A stretch of 64,000 bases of DNA from Mycobacterium sp. Z3061 (GCF_031583025.1 NZ_CP134062.1:2294001-2358000); one strand, 5' to 3'. Numbered from the stretch's first letter, positions 25,386 through 34,732 are shown. A program made the numbers and translations. Notes: a model not told the origin generated them from the letters alone.

Positions 25386-26546
25386 ATGGCATTCGGCGAC
25401 TATCAGCTCGAAATCTATTTCCAGGGCCTGGCCGGGGTTGCGCCCTCGCTTCCGATGTCCTTTGCCGAGTTGGAGGCCAGGGCCGAGATGGCGATGCCGC
25501 CGTCGGTCTGGTCCTACGTCACCGGGGGAGCCGGCGACGAGCGCACCCAGCGCGCCAATCGCGAGGCCTTCGACCGCTGGGGCCTGATGCCCCGCATGTT
25601 CGTCGGTGCCGCCGAACGCGACCTGTCGGTGCAGATGTTTGGCCTGACGCTGCCCTCGCCGCTGTTCATGGCGCCGATCGGGGTCATCGGACTGTGCGCC
25701 CAAGACGGCCACGGCGACCTGGCGACCGCACGCGCGGCGGCCCGGACCGGTGTGCCGATGGTCGTCTCGACCCTGACCGCCGACCCGCTGGAAGACGTCG
25801 CCGCGCAGTTCGGTGACACCCCCGGGTACTTCCAGCTCTACACACCCAAGGACCGGGACCTCGCCGCGAGCCTCGTGCAGCGTGCCGAAGCCGCCGGCTA
25901 CAAAGCCATCATCGTCACGCTGGACACCTGGATCCCCGGCTGGCGCCCGCGCGACCTCACCACGGCCAACTTTCCCCAACTGCGTGGCCACTGCCTGAGC
26001 AACTACACCAGCGACCCGGTGTTCCGCGCCGGCCTGCAACGGCCGCCGGAAGAAGATCCGCAGGGCACCGTGCTGGCCTGGGCGCAGACTTTCGGCAATC
26101 CGCTGAGCTGGGACGACCTCACCTGGCTGCGGTCGCTGACCGACCTGCCGATGATCATCAAGGGCATCTGTCACCCCGACGACGCCCGGCGCGCCATCGA
26201 CGGCGGTGTCGACGGCATCTACTGCTCGACCCACGGCGGCCGGCAGGCCAACGGTGGGCTGCCGGCGCTGGACTGCCTGCCGGGCGTCGTGGAGGCGGCC
26301 GGCGGGCTGCCGGTGCTATTCGACTCCGGTATCCGCAGTGGCGCCGACGTCGTCAAGGCGCTGGCCATGGGCGCCACCGCGGTCGGCGTCGGCCGGCCCT
26401 ACGCCTACGGAATGGCTCTGGGCGGGGTCGACGGCGTCGTCCACGTGCTGCGCATGCTGCTCGCCGAGGCCGACCTGACCATGGCCGTCGACGGCTATCC
26501 GGCGCTCAAAGATCTCACCCCGGACACGCTGCGGCGCGTCATCTGA
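25386..26546 (+). CDS. FMN-dependent alpha-hydroxy acid oxidase (lactate 2-monooxygenase-like)
   Basis: 386 residues. The FMN-dependent alpha-hydroxyacid dehydrogenase fold shows [11 protein letters not shown] with Y44, APIGVIGL, K259 in MIIKGI, the catalytic [11 protein letters not shown] with H283 and R286, and [19 protein letters not shown] for phosphate binding. The insertion and C terminus ([15 protein letters not shown]) resemble lactate 2-monooxygenase more than L-lactate dehydrogenase. It probably oxidises a small 2-hydroxy acid. From memory M. tuberculosis has no such gene between viuB and xerC, so it is an accessory gene here. Confidence 0.9.
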   Translation: MAFGDYQLEIYFQGLAGVAPSLPMSFAELEARAEMAMPPSVWSYVTGGAGDERTQRANREAFDRWGLMPRMFVGAAERDLSVQMFGLTLPSPLFMAPIGVIGLCAQDGHGDLATARAAARTGVPMVVSTLTADPLEDVAAQFGDTPGYFQLYTPKDRDLAASLVQRAEAAGYKAIIVTLDTWIPGWRPRDLTTANFPQLRGHCLSNYTSDPVFRAGLQRPPEEDPQGTVLAWAQTFGNPLSWDDLTWLRSLTDLPMIIKGICHPDDARRAIDGGVDGIYCSTHGGRQANGGLPALDCLPGVVEAAGGLPVLFDSGIRSGADVVKALAMGATAVGVGRPYAYGMALGGVDGVVHVLRMLLAEADLTMAVDGYPALKDLTPDTLRRVI

Positions 26547-26577
26547 AAGACCGCACCGCATCTGTCAGCGTGGGGGA

Positions 26578-27474
26578 GTGCAGGCGGTCCTCGACGAATT
26601 CGACGAATACCTGGAGCTGCAGTGCGGCCGTTCGGCGCACACCCGCCGCGCCTACCTCGGCGATCTGCGGTCGCTGTTCGACTTTCTGGCCGAGCGCGGA
26701 TCGGACCTGCAGACCCTGAGCCTGCCGGTGCTGCGGTCCTGGCTGGCCAGCGCCGCCGGCGCGGGGGCGGCCCGCACGACCCTGGCCCGCCGCACCTCCT
26801 CGGTGAAGGCCTTCACGGCGTGGGCGCTGCGCCGCGGCCTGCTCACCACCGATCCCGCCGCCCGGCTGCAAGTGCCCAAAGCCCACCGCACGCTGCCGTC
26901 GGTGCTGCGCCAGGATCAGGCGCTGGCCGCCATGACGGCCGCCAAATCCGGAGCAGAACAGGGCGACCCGCTGGCCCTGCGCGACCGCCTGATCGTGGAA
27001 CTGCTGTACGCCACCGGAATCCGGGTCAGCGAGCTGTGCGGCCTGGACGTCGACGACGTCGACACCGCGCACCGGGTGGTGCGGGTGCTCGGAAAGGGCA
27101 ACAAGCAGCGCACCGCGCCGTTCGGGCAGCCCGCCGCCGAGGCGCTGCGCGCCTGGCTGTGCGACGGGCGTCCGGCACTGGCCACCGCCGAGTCGGGGCC
27201 CGCGCTGCTGCTGGGCACCCGAGGCCGCCGGCTCGACGTGCGGCAGGCGCGCACGGTGGTGCACCAGACCGTCGCCGCGGTGGACGGCGCACCGGACATG
27301 GGTCCGCACGGGCTGCGGCACAGCGCGGCCACCCACCTGCTCGAAGGGGGAGCGGACCTGCGGGTGGTCCAGGAATTGCTCGGCCATTCCAGCCTGGCCA
27401 CCACGCAGCTCTACACCCACGTCGCGGTCGCCCGGCTGCGGGCGGTGCATGACCAGGCGCACCCACGGGCCTGA
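26578..27474 (+). CDS. xerC: Tyrosine recombinase XerC
   Basis: 298 residues from GTG at 26578. An N-terminal SAM-like DNA-binding domain (about 1-95) is followed by the catalytic domain with R149, K173, H244-G-L-R247, H270 and the nucleophile Y279. XerC with XerD resolves chromosome dimers at dif during division. It corresponds to Rv2894c, same length. Its last 64 bp overlap, on the other strand, the reading frame of the M23-like gene that ends at 27411. Confidence 0.96.
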   Translation: MQAVLDEFDEYLELQCGRSAHTRRAYLGDLRSLFDFLAERGSDLQTLSLPVLRSWLASAAGAGAARTTLARRTSSVKAFTAWALRRGLLTTDPAARLQVPKAHRTLPSVLRQDQALAAMTAAKSGAEQGDPLALRDRLIVELLYATGIRVSELCGLDVDDVDTAHRVVRVLGKGNKQRTAPFGQPAAEALRAWLCDGRPALATAESGPALLLGTRGRRLDVRQARTVVHQTVAAVDGAPDMGPHGLRHSAATHLLEGGADLRVVQELLGHSSLATTQLYTHVAVARLRAVHDQAHPRA

Positions 27475-27968
27475 CCCGTCAGGGGCTTGAGCCGCACCGG
27501 CGTGGACGCCAACAGTCCCAGCGGGTCGACGTAGTCGGCGCGCGACGCCGGACCCCACATTGCGCCCCAGTGCAGACACGCCGCTCTCGGGCAGCCGGCG
27601 TGCCCGGCCAGCAGCTCACCGATGACCGTCCCGGATGCCACCGCCTGACCGGCCCGCACCCTCGCGCGCACCGGCTGGTAGCTGGTGTGCAGGCCGCCGG
27701 GGTGAGCCAGCGACACCACCGGCAGGCCGGCCAGCAGGCCGGCGAACACCACCGTCGCATCCGCCGCCGCGTACACCGGCTGGCCCGGAGCACCCGCCAG
27801 GTCCACGCCGCGGTGCCCCGCCTGCCAGTTGGGCGACGGCGCGTCGAAAGCCCGCACCACCGCCGGCGCAGGACGCAGCGGCCACTGCAACCGCCCGCCG
27901 GCGGCGTCGGCCGGGGGCGCGTTGTGCAGCACCCACAACAGGGCCAGGACCAGAAAGAGCCATCGCAC
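27411..27968 (-). CDS. M23 peptidase-like secreted protein
   Basis: 185 residues if translation starts at GTG 27968; an in-frame extension to 28127 is possible but less likely, because a signal peptide begins at this GTG ([17 protein letters not shown], cut near ADAA). The lysostaphin-like domain has HRGVDLAG (HxxxD metal ligands). The second motif reads [11 protein letters not shown] where active enzymes have HLH, so the usual catalytic histidine is replaced by cysteine. It may be a peptidoglycan binder or a weak enzyme. It corresponds to Rv2891. About the last 22 residues are encoded antisense to the end of xerC. Confidence 0.83.
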   Translation of the reverse strand: MRWLFLVLALLWVLHNAPPADAAGGRLQWPLRPAPAVVRAFDAPSPNWQAGHRGVDLAGAPGQPVYAAADATVVFAGLLAGLPVVSLAHPGGLHTSYQPVRARVRAGQAVASGTVIGELLAGHAGCPRAACLHWGAMWGPASRADYVDPLGLLASTPVRLKPLTGQARGCAWSCTARSRATATWV

Positions 27969-28279
27969 CCGCGTATCGCACCGCCGGCCCCCGACGCCGG
28001 CCAGTCGCCCGGCCAGGCACTGTGGACGGGTCGAGGCCCCTGTGGGCAACGGGAAAAAGCACTCACCGCAACGGTGTAAACTCCACAACGCAGCTCGTGA
28101 AAGCGGGCTGACTTCGCGCGCCTGCATCGCGGCCCGGTACTTCAGGGACCCGCACCAGCATGCCGAGCGGTCCCGTAGCCCGGTCTAAAACCGGACGCGG
28201 GTTCGGCAACGCAGCAGACGCCAGGGCCCGGGCTCAACCGATTCCGGGCGACAACCGACATTGAAAGCTGGGCATTGCC
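27969..28279 (+). other. Divergent region between the M23-like gene and rpsB
   Basis: The 311-bp gap carries the promoter of rpsB and presumably that of the M23-like gene. A candidate -10 TAAACT at 28077-28082 is preceded by a TG dinucleotide and leaves a leader of about 190 nt before rpsB. The leader is G+C-rich with short complementary stretches such as CGGTCTAAAACCGGACG near 28181. A leader of this length could carry S2-dependent feedback, but no known motif was recognised. Confidence 0.4.
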
Positions 28280-29110
28280 ATGGCTGTTGTGACCATGAAA
28301 CAGCTGCTTGACAGCGGCACCCACTTCGGGCACCAGACCCGTCGCTGGAATCCCAAGATGAAGCGGTTCATCTTCACCGACCGCAACGGCATCTACATCA
28401 TCGACCTGCAGCAGACGCTGACCTACATCGACAAGGCGTACGAGTTCGTCAAAGAGACTGTCGCCCACGGCGGCAGCGTCATGTTCGTCGGAACCAAGAA
28501 GCAGGCGCAGGAGTCCGTCGCGGCCGAGGCGACCCGCGTCGGCATGCCCTACGTGAACCAGCGCTGGCTGGGCGGCATGCTCACCAACTTCTCCACCGTG
28601 CACAAGCGGCTGCAGCGCCTCAAGGAGCTCGAGGCGATGGAGCAGACCGGTGGCTTCGAGGGTCGCACCAAGAAGGAAATCCTGATGCTGACCCGCGAGA
28701 AGAACAAGCTGGAACGCAGCCTCGGCGGTATCCGCGACATGGCCAAGGTGCCGTCGGCGATCTGGGTCGTCGACACCAACAAGGAGCACATCGCCGTCGG
28801 CGAGGCACGCAAGCTGGGCATCCCGGTCATCGCGATCCTGGACACCAACTGCGACCCCGACGAGGTCGACTACCCGATCCCGGGTAACGACGACGCGATC
28901 CGCTCGGCCGCCCTGCTGACCAAGGTGATCGCCTCCGCGGTCGCCGAGGGCCTGCAGGCCCGCGCCGGGCTGGGCCGCGGCGACGGCAAGCCGGAGGCCG
29001 AAGCGGCGGAGCCGTTGCCGGAGTGGGAGCAGGAGCTGCTCGCCGGCGCCGCCGCCACCGCCGCGACCGAAGCGGCAGGCACCCCCGAACCCACTACAGA
29101 CGCATCCTGA
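28280..29110 (+). CDS. rpsB: 30S ribosomal protein S2
   Basis: 276 residues. Full S2 domain: [62 protein letters not shown] and [13 protein letters not shown] mycobacterial Ala/Glu/Thr-rich tail follows (about 230-276). It lies 23 bp upstream of tsf, the common rpsB-tsf operon. Confidence 0.98.
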   Translation: MAVVTMKQLLDSGTHFGHQTRRWNPKMKRFIFTDRNGIYIIDLQQTLTYIDKAYEFVKETVAHGGSVMFVGTKKQAQESVAAEATRVGMPYVNQRWLGGMLTNFSTVHKRLQRLKELEAMEQTGGFEGRTKKEILMLTREKNKLERSLGGIRDMAKVPSAIWVVDTNKEHIAVGEARKLGIPVIAILDTNCDPDEVDYPIPGNDDAIRSAALLTKVIASAVAEGLQARAGLGRGDGKPEAEAAEPLPEWEQELLAGAAATAATEAAGTPEPTTDAS

Positions 29111-29133
29111 GATACCTCAAGAAAGGCTGAGCA

Positions 29134-29949
29134 TTGGCGAATTTCACCGCTGCCGACGTCAAACGACTTCGGGAGCTGACCGGTGCTGGAATGCTCGACT
29201 GCAAGAACGCGCTGGCCGACTCGGACGGCGACTTCGATAAGGCGGTCGAGGCGCTGCGGATCAAGGGCGCCAAGGACGTCGGCAAGCGCGCCGAGCGGGC
29301 GACGGCCGAAGGTCTGGTCGCCGCCAAGCAGGGTGCGCTGATCGAGCTGAACTCCGAGACCGACTTCGTCGCCAAGAACGCGGAGTTCCAGGCGCTGGCC
29401 GACCAGGTCGTCAACGCCGCTCTGGAGTCAAAGGCCGCCGACGTCGAGAGCCTCAAAGCAGCCAGCATCGGCGACAAGACCGTCGAGCAGGCCATCGCGG
29501 AGCTGTCGGCCAAGATCGGCGAGAAGCTGGAGCTGCGCCGGGTGCAGTACTTCGACGGAAACGTCGAAACCTACCTGCACAAGCGGGCCGCCGACCTGCC
29601 GCCGGCCGTCGGCGTGCTGGTCGAGTTCGAGGGCACCGACAACGACGCCGCCCACTCGGTCGCGCTGCAGATCGCCGCGCTCAAGGCGCGCTACCTGTCG
29701 CGCGACGACGTCCCCGAGGACGTGGTGGCCAGCGAGCGTCGCATCGCCGAGGAGACCGCCAAGGCCGAGGGCAAGCCGGAGCAGGCGCTGCCCAAGATCG
29801 TCGAGGGCCGCCTCAACGGCTTCTTCAAGGACTCGGTGCTGCTCGAGCAGCCCTCGGTGTCCGACAACAAGAAGTCGGTCAAGGCGCTGCTCGACGAGGC
29901 GGGCGTCACCGTGACGCGGTTCGTGCGCTTCGAGGTGGGTCAGGCCTAG
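29134..29949 (+). CDS. tsf: Elongation factor Ts
   Basis: 271 residues from a TTG start at 29134 ([20 protein letters not shown]). An AAGAAAGG-type ribosome binding site precedes it. EF-Ts recharges EF-Tu with GTP. The N-terminal UBA-like domain, the TDFVAKN motif ([10 protein letters not shown]) and the coiled dimerisation region are present. No in-frame ATG or GTG near this point fits the conserved N terminus, so TTG is the start. Confidence 0.97.
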   Translation: MANFTAADVKRLRELTGAGMLDCKNALADSDGDFDKAVEALRIKGAKDVGKRAERATAEGLVAAKQGALIELNSETDFVAKNAEFQALADQVVNAALESKAADVESLKAASIGDKTVEQAIAELSAKIGEKLELRRVQYFDGNVETYLHKRAADLPPAVGVLVEFEGTDNDAAHSVALQIAALKARYLSRDDVPEDVVASERRIAEETAKAEGKPEQALPKIVEGRLNGFFKDSVLLEQPSVSDNKKSVKALLDEAGVTVTRFVRFEVGQA

Positions 29950-29957
29950 CCCGACAC

Positions 29958-31358
29958 ATGGCCCGGGTACACGCTTTCGGCGACGACGCGCTCGGCGACC
30001 TGGACGCTGTCGGTCTCGCCGACGCGATCCGGAGCGGCCGCGTGGACCGGGCCGAAGCCGTCGAGGCCGCCATCGCGCGCGCGGAGGCCGCCGACCCCGA
30101 GTTGAACGCGCTGGCCTTCCGGGCTTTCGACGAGGCCAGGGCGGCAACCGGACGCTCCGGCGAAGGCTACTTCGCCGGAGTGCCGACGTTGATCAAGGAC
30201 AACATCGACGTCGCCGGACAGCCGACGATGAGCGGCACCGACGCATGGCAGCCGCGCCCCGCGCGAGCTGACAGCGCCGTCACCCGGGTGGTGCTCGACA
30301 CCGGGCTGATCTCGGTCGGCAAGACGCAGCTGTCGGAATTCGGGTTCAGCGCGGCGGCCGAACATCCGCGGCTGGGACCGGTCCGCAATCCGTGGAACAC
30401 CGATCACACCGCCGGCGCGTCGTCCTCGGGTTCGGGGGCGTTCGTCGCCGCGGGTGTAGTGCCCATCGCGCATGCCAACGACGGCGGCGGATCCATCCGG
30501 ATTCCCGCGGCGTGCAACGGGCTGGTGGGCCTCAAGCCGTCCCGCGGACGGATGCCCCTGGACCCGCAGTATCGGCGCCTGCCGGTGGGCATCGTCGCCA
30601 ACGGCGTGCTCACCCGCTCGGTGCGGGACACCGCGGCCTTCTACCGCGAGGCCGAGCGGCTGTGGCGCAACCCCAAGCTGCCGCCGATCGGCGATGTGAC
30701 GGGACCGGGCACGCGGCGGCTGAAGATCGCCGCGGTGACCAGCTCGGTCCTGAGAGAGGCGAGTCCCGGGGTCAAGGACGCGACCCTGAAGTCGGCCGCA
30801 CTGCTGGAGGAGCTGGGACACCACGTCGAGTACATCGACAACGACTGGGTGCCGGCCAGCTTCGTCGACGACTTCGTCCTGTACTGGGGTTTCCTCGCCT
30901 TCGCCCAGGTCGGCACCGGCCGCCGCCTGTTCGGTGACAGCTTCGACCGCACCAGGCTGGACAGCCTGACGCTGGGACTGGCGCGCCATACCCGGCGCAA
31001 CATCCACCGGCTTCCACTGGCCATCGCGCGGCTGCGCGGGCTCAGGCGCCGCAGCGCCCGCTTCTTCGGCGACTACGACGTGCTGCTCACTCCGACGCTC
31101 GCCGAGGAGACACCCTCGGTCGGTTACCTGGCGCCCACCGACTATGACCAGGTCATCGATCGGCTGATCAACTGGGTCGCGTTCACGCCGCTGCAGAATG
31201 TGACCGGCGAACCCGCGATCTCGTTGCCGCTGGCCGAGTCCGCCGACGGTCTGCCGGTGGGCATGATGCTGGCGGCCGACACCGGGCGCGAGGCGCGGCT
31301 CCTGGAATTGGCCTATGAGCTCGAAGAGGCCCGGCCGTGGGCCCGGATCCACCACTAG
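29958..31358 (+). CDS. amiC: Amidase family protein (AmiC-like)
   Basis: 466 residues. The amidase-signature Ser-cisSer-Lys enzyme shows K80 (PTLIKDNIDVAG), the serine cluster GASSSGSGA at about 153-161, and nucleophile S179 within DGGGSIRIPA, then CNGLVGLKPSRGR. These enzymes hydrolyse amides of many kinds; the substrate is unknown. It starts 8 bp after tsf and is likely co-transcribed at least in part. It corresponds to Rv2888c (named amiC). The MarR gene converges on it with a 1-nt gap. Confidence 0.9.
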   Translation: MARVHAFGDDALGDLDAVGLADAIRSGRVDRAEAVEAAIARAEAADPELNALAFRAFDEARAATGRSGEGYFAGVPTLIKDNIDVAGQPTMSGTDAWQPRPARADSAVTRVVLDTGLISVGKTQLSEFGFSAAAEHPRLGPVRNPWNTDHTAGASSSGSGAFVAAGVVPIAHANDGGGSIRIPAACNGLVGLKPSRGRMPLDPQYRRLPVGIVANGVLTRSVRDTAAFYREAERLWRNPKLPPIGDVTGPGTRRLKIAAVTSSVLREASPGVKDATLKSAALLEELGHHVEYIDNDWVPASFVDDFVLYWGFLAFAQVGTGRRLFGDSFDRTRLDSLTLGLARHTRRNIHRLPLAIARLRGLRRRSARFFGDYDVLLTPTLAEETPSVGYLAPTDYDQVIDRLINWVAFTPLQNVTGEPAISLPLAESADGLPVGMMLAADTGREARLLELAYELEEARPWARIHH

Positions 31359-31359
31359 C

Positions 31360-31779
31360 TCAGTCGGATCCGAGCTGCTCCAGCATGCTTTTGAACTCGC
31401 GCTGCTGACTCTCGCTCAGCCTGCCCAGGATGCGGGAGTCCGCGGCGTGCACCACGGCCTCGGCCCGCTGCAGCAATTGCTGCCCGGCGCCGGTCAGCGA
31501 CGCCGGCAAGGCGCGGCCCGAGGACACCGACGCCGGTCGCGCCACCGCGCCGAGGTCTTCGAGTTTGCGCAGCACCGTATTCATAGCCTGGGGCGTGACG
31601 CCGGCGTGGCGGGCGAGTTCGGCGCTCGACAGACCCGGCGTCATGGACAAAATGCGCAGGCACACGAATTCCGGGAGTGTGAGCCCGAGCGGGCTCAGCG
31701 CCGCAGCCACCTCGGGCCGCAGCGCAACCGTCACCCGGTACAGCAGATATCCCAGCGGCGCGTCCTGGACCGAACCCAT
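31360..31779 (-). CDS. MarR-family transcriptional regulator
   Basis: 139 residues from ATG at 31779 (MGSVQDAPLGYLLYRV). An extension to 31929 exists in frame but homologues start at this methionine. The winged helix-turn-helix is plain: GLTLPEFVCLRILSMTPGLS, SAELARHAGVTPQAMNTVL, RKLEDLGAVARPA. It corresponds to Rv2887, which from memory is a repressor tied to drug tolerance in M. tuberculosis. A palindrome lies over its own start codon, suggesting autoregulation. Confidence 0.92.
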   Translation of the reverse strand: MGSVQDAPLGYLLYRVTVALRPEVAAALSPLGLTLPEFVCLRILSMTPGLSSAELARHAGVTPQAMNTVLRKLEDLGAVARPASVSSGRALPASLTGAGQQLLQRAEAVVHAADSRILGRLSESQQREFKSMLEQLGSD

Positions 31780-31790
31780 ATCAGGGATAT
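31778..31790 (-). promoter_or_regulatory. Candidate MarR operator overlapping the marR start codon
   Basis: ATATC-AGG-GATAT is a perfect inverted repeat that overlaps the ATG of the MarR gene. MarR proteins bind short palindromes of this type and often repress their own gene. Confidence 0.4.
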
Positions 31791-32091
31791 TGACATACAC
31801 GCGGTCCAGCGGAAAGCCCGGCGACAAATGCGCATTATTTCGCCAATTGCGCAATCTCATGTCGAATTGCGTGTCGGCAAATGGGTGACTGGAGTTACGC
31901 GAGTGGGCCCGGCAGGAAGTGTGGCCCATATCAAATTTGCGCTGTTTGCCCAGCTAGAAAGGCCGCTCGGCACGATTTACGTGATGAGGGGTGTTTGAGC
32001 CCGCGTATCACCGGCAATGCGACCGGAGTGCGGTTGAGTGCCCAACGCAGGACGCCCGCCGCTTCGAACGACACCAACGAGAGGATTCAGC
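31791..32091 (+). other. Intergenic region between marR and the MPT63-like gene
   Basis: About 300 bp divide the divergent MarR and MPT63-like genes and must hold both promoters. The centre is AT-richer (31835-31865 and 31928-31985). No convincing -35/-10 pair, RNA gene or protein gene was identified. GAGAGGA at 32080-32086 is the ribosome binding site for the gene at 32092. Confidence 0.4.
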
Positions 32092-32751
32092 GTGAAGTTC
32101 ACCACCACCACTGCTAAGACTGCAATCGCTGCCGCGGGAATAGCGGCGGTAAGCCTGTTCGGTGCCGCGGCCGCCTCGGCCACCCCCGGTGTGCCCGAGG
32201 GACTCGGTACCCCCCAGACCCTGGTCGACGGCCCGCTGGTCACTGACTACACCGTCAGCAACCTGCAGCCCGCCAGCGTGACCATCCCCGGTTACACCCC
32301 GCAGGGTCAGCTGTGGCAGGCCGACATCAACGCCCGCGCGAACAGCGGCGTGGTGACACCCGTCGTGTCCAACTTCAACGCCCGCGCCGGGGAGCAGACC
32401 TACCGCGTGATCAGCGCGCCGGCCACTCCGCAGGGCCTCAGCCCCGCCCCGATCACCCAGGGCGGCACCTCCACCGGCAAGGTCTACTTCGACGTGACGG
32501 GTGCGGCGCCGACCGAGGTCGTCTACAACGACGGCATGCAGGACGTGCTGGTGTGGGACACCAACCCGGCGGGTGCCCCGGCTCCGAACTCAATTCCGGG
32601 TCAGCAGCCCAACACCATGCCCGGCCAGCCGAACACCATGCCCGGCCAGCCGAACCCCGGCCAGCCGAACACCATGCCCGGCCAGCCGAACCCCGGCCAG
32701 CCGAACCCGGCACCCGGTATGGCTCCCAGCGCGCCTGTCCAGCAGAGCTAG
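32092..32751 (+). CDS. Secreted MPT63-like (DUF1942) protein with Pro/Gln/Asn-rich tail
   Basis: 219 residues from GTG at 32092. The Sec signal peptide (about 1-29, ending AAAASA) precedes an immunoglobulin-like MPT63 domain (about 30-165). It shares with MPT63 the pattern SVTIPGYTPQGQLWQADI, TPVVSNFNAR, STGKVYFDVTG and YNDGMQDVLVWD. The tail (about 170-219) repeats NTMPGQP and NPGQP and is absent from the M. tuberculosis antigen. Role unknown. M. tuberculosis has, from memory, an IS element in this interval instead. A strong terminator follows at 32774. Confidence 0.9.
   Translation: MKFTTTTAKTAIAAAGIAAVSLFGAAAASATPGVPEGLGTPQTLVDGPLVTDYTVSNLQPASVTIPGYTPQGQLWQADINARANSGVVTPVVSNFNARAGEQTYRVISAPATPQGLSPAPITQGGTSTGKVYFDVTGAAPTEVVYNDGMQDVLVWDTNPAGAPAPNSIPGQQPNTMPGQPNTMPGQPNPGQPNTMPGQPNPGQPNPAPGMAPSAPVQQS
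32604..32708 (+). repeat. Tandem repeats encoding NTMPGQP / NPGQP units
   Basis: The 3' part of the MPT63-like gene consists of near-identical short units, such as ACCATGCCCGGCCAGCC, alternating with a shorter CCCGGCCAGCC unit. They encode the proline-rich tail. Such arrays often vary in copy number between strains. Confidence 0.8.
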
Positions 32752-32773
32752 TCACAGCTGATCAGCATCGCCC

Positions 32774-32805
32774 CCTCCCCGCGTCACGGCCATGACGCGG
32801 GGAGG
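32774..32805 (+). terminator. Strong terminator after the MPT63-like gene
   Basis: A perfect 13-bp stem (CCTCCCCGCGTCA and its complement) with a 6-nt loop lies 23 bp after the stop. The 3' flank TTGCTGTTCT is only mildly T-rich, as usual for mycobacterial terminators. Confidence 0.75.
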
Positions 32806-32873
32806 TTGCTGTTCTGGCACTGCAATGTGGCGCCATATGAGTTGTCTATGCGCGATCTGGGTATGCGCTCGCT

Positions 32874-33812
32874 ATGACCCACAGCACAGATCACCGGCCC
32901 AGCGACGTTGTCGACCAGGCGCAGCGATTCGCCGACGATGCGCGCGCGGCGATGCAGGAGAAGCGCGACAAGCAGGACGGCGGAGTGAGTGGCTGGGTGG
33001 CACAGCGCGCCGGCGACTGGGATCTGGACGGTCAGGACGAAGCCACCATGCACCGGCAGAAGTTCTTCTGGAACGCGCTGGTGGACTACTGGTTTCGCAT
33101 GGAGATCGACGGCTGGGAAAACGTCGGACAGGCACCGGTGCTGCTGATCGGAATTCATTCGGGTGCCCCGTTCGTCTGGGACGCATGGACCGTCGGCCTG
33201 CAATGGTGGCGACGGTTCGGCCCCGAACGCCCGCTGCACGGCACCGCGCACGACGCGCTGATGGCCATTCCGGGCATCGGACGGTACTTCCGCTCCATGG
33301 GTGTGCTGCCCGCCGCACCGGATGCGATCGCCACCGCACTGGCCGAGGGACGCGATGTGGCGTTGTGGCCCGGGGGAGAGGTGGACTCGTTGCGGCCGTG
33401 GGTGGAGCGCGACTGCGCTAATCTGGCCGGCCGCAAGGGGTTTGTGAAGATGGCGATCCGCGCCGGAGTGCCTATCGTGCCGATCGCCACCGTCGGTGGG
33501 GCCGACGCCATGCCGGTGCTGATCCGAGGCGACCGGCTGTCGCGAATGTTGCGGCTGGACAAGCTACTCCGGCTCAAGGTGTTCCCGGTGGCGATCTCAC
33601 TGCCCTGGGGTATCGCACCGGCCGCGCTGCCGCAGTTGCCGTTGCCCGCCAAGATCAGGACCCGGTTCATGCCGCCGATCGAAGTGGATCACGACCCCGA
33701 GCGCGCCGAGGACGAAGACTACGTCGACGCCAAGTATCGCGAGGTTGAGGACAGCATCCAGCGGGGAATGGACGCGCTGGCCCGCAAGCGGGCCCTCCCG
33801 GTGTTCGGCTGA
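32874..33812 (+). CDS. Lysophospholipid/acylglycerol acyltransferase family protein
   Basis: 312 residues. The acyltransferase core shows LLIGIHSGAPFVWD with H95 and D103 (a longer spacing than the usual HX4D), then GIGRYFRSMGVLPA, LWPGGEVDSL, GRKGFVKMAIRAGVPIVPIAT and FPVAISLPWGIAPA. This order fits the MGAT-like branch of the LPLAT superfamily, common in mycobacteria. No strong membrane anchor is seen at the N terminus. It probably acylates glycerolipids or related acceptors. Accessory relative to M. tuberculosis at this locus. Confidence 0.87.
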   Translation: MTHSTDHRPSDVVDQAQRFADDARAAMQEKRDKQDGGVSGWVAQRAGDWDLDGQDEATMHRQKFFWNALVDYWFRMEIDGWENVGQAPVLLIGIHSGAPFVWDAWTVGLQWWRRFGPERPLHGTAHDALMAIPGIGRYFRSMGVLPAAPDAIATALAEGRDVALWPGGEVDSLRPWVERDCANLAGRKGFVKMAIRAGVPIVPIATVGGADAMPVLIRGDRLSRMLRLDKLLRLKVFPVAISLPWGIAPAALPQLPLPAKIRTRFMPPIEVDHDPERAEDEDYVDAKYREVEDSIQRGMDALARKRALPVFG

Positions 33813-33816
33813 GGAG

Positions 33817-34548
33817 TTACTGGGCGATCGAGTCGCGGTCGAGTCCGGACCACACCGGATTGAGCACCGGCTCGCCGACGATCCACCGCGGCTGCGGCGG
33901 CGACACCGCCATGTACCCCACGCCTCGGACGGTGTCGACCATCGACTCGTGCTCGGTGCCCAGCTTGGCGCGCAGCCGTCGCACATGCACATCCACCGTG
34001 CGCACCCTGCCATTGCTTTCATAGCCCCAGACCTCATGCATCAGGCGGGTCCGGCTGAACGCCCGGCCGGCGTGCTGCACAAGGAAATTCAGCAGCCTGA
34101 ACTCGGTGAGCGTGAGGCCCAGATCCTTGCCGTTCAGGGACACGGTGTAGCTGGCCGGGTGCAGGATCAGGTCGCCGAACTGCAGCGTGCCGCCGATGGC
34201 TTTGCGCCGTCTCGTGATGGCCAAACGCAGCCGCGCCTGCAACTCGGCGGCCCCGGCAGCAGGCAGCAGCACGTCGTCGAAGTTCCAGTCGACGTCCACC
34301 TCGACGAAGTCGGCCGGTGCGACCACGGCCACGACGGCCAGCGCCGGTTGGTGAGCCGTCAGGTGCCGGCAGGCCGAACGGGCGGCGATCAGGTCGTCAC
34401 GGGCATCGATGATCGCGACATCCGCGCCGTCGGTCAGGGTGATCTCGCCATCGCCCAGGGGTGCGGCGCGAACGGTCAGGGCGAAGGTGTCCAGGTCGGG
34501 CAGCGCGGACTGGAAGTCGGACTGATTGGTAAGCAGCAGAACGTCCAA
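33817..34548 (-). CDS. OmpR/PhoB-type DNA-binding response regulator with degenerate receiver
   Basis: 243 residues from TTG at 34548 (LDVLLLTNQSDFQSALP), which has a GGGAGA site upstream and matches the start of the homologue Rv2884; a GTG at 34623 would add 25 residues. The N-terminal receiver-like domain lacks the usual acidic pair after the first strand (VLLLTN) but keeps an aspartate at the usual phospho-site (VAIIDAR). The winged helix DNA-binding domain is complete: LTLTEFRLLNFLVQHAGRAF, RVRTVDVHVRRLRAKLG, DTVRGVGYM. The layout resembles GlnR-type orphan regulators. No sensor kinase is nearby. Confidence 0.88.
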   Translation of the reverse strand: MDVLLLTNQSDFQSALPDLDTFALTVRAAPLGDGEITLTDGADVAIIDARDDLIAARSACRHLTAHQPALAVVAVVAPADFVEVDVDWNFDDVLLPAAGAAELQARLRLAITRRRKAIGGTLQFGDLILHPASYTVSLNGKDLGLTLTEFRLLNFLVQHAGRAFSRTRLMHEVWGYESNGRVRTVDVHVRRLRAKLGTEHESMVDTVRGVGYMAVSPPQPRWIVGEPVLNPVWSGLDRDSIAQ

Positions 34549-34689
34549 CCGCCATCTCCCAACCTTCTGAGGGTGGTGCCCACAGTCGCACCGACTTTCC
34601 CCCGACCCCGGCTCGTTCGTCACCTCCGGTGGAGATGTGACCCGACGGAGGGTCGAATACCCCGTTCAGCGTGCGATTATTCCATTTTT

Positions 34690-34704
34690 GATACCGCTGG
34701 TATC
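34690..34704 (-). promoter_or_regulatory. Candidate operator upstream of the OmpR-type regulator
   Basis: GATACC-GCT-GGTATC is a perfect 6-3-6 inverted repeat flanked by TTTT and AAAA runs. On the minus strand it precedes AATAAT, a possible -10. It would suit autoregulation of the gene at 33817-34548. It lies about 140 nt upstream of that gene. Confidence 0.4.
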
Positions 34705-34732
34705 GCAAAACGGCGAGTTCCCCGCAAAGTTC

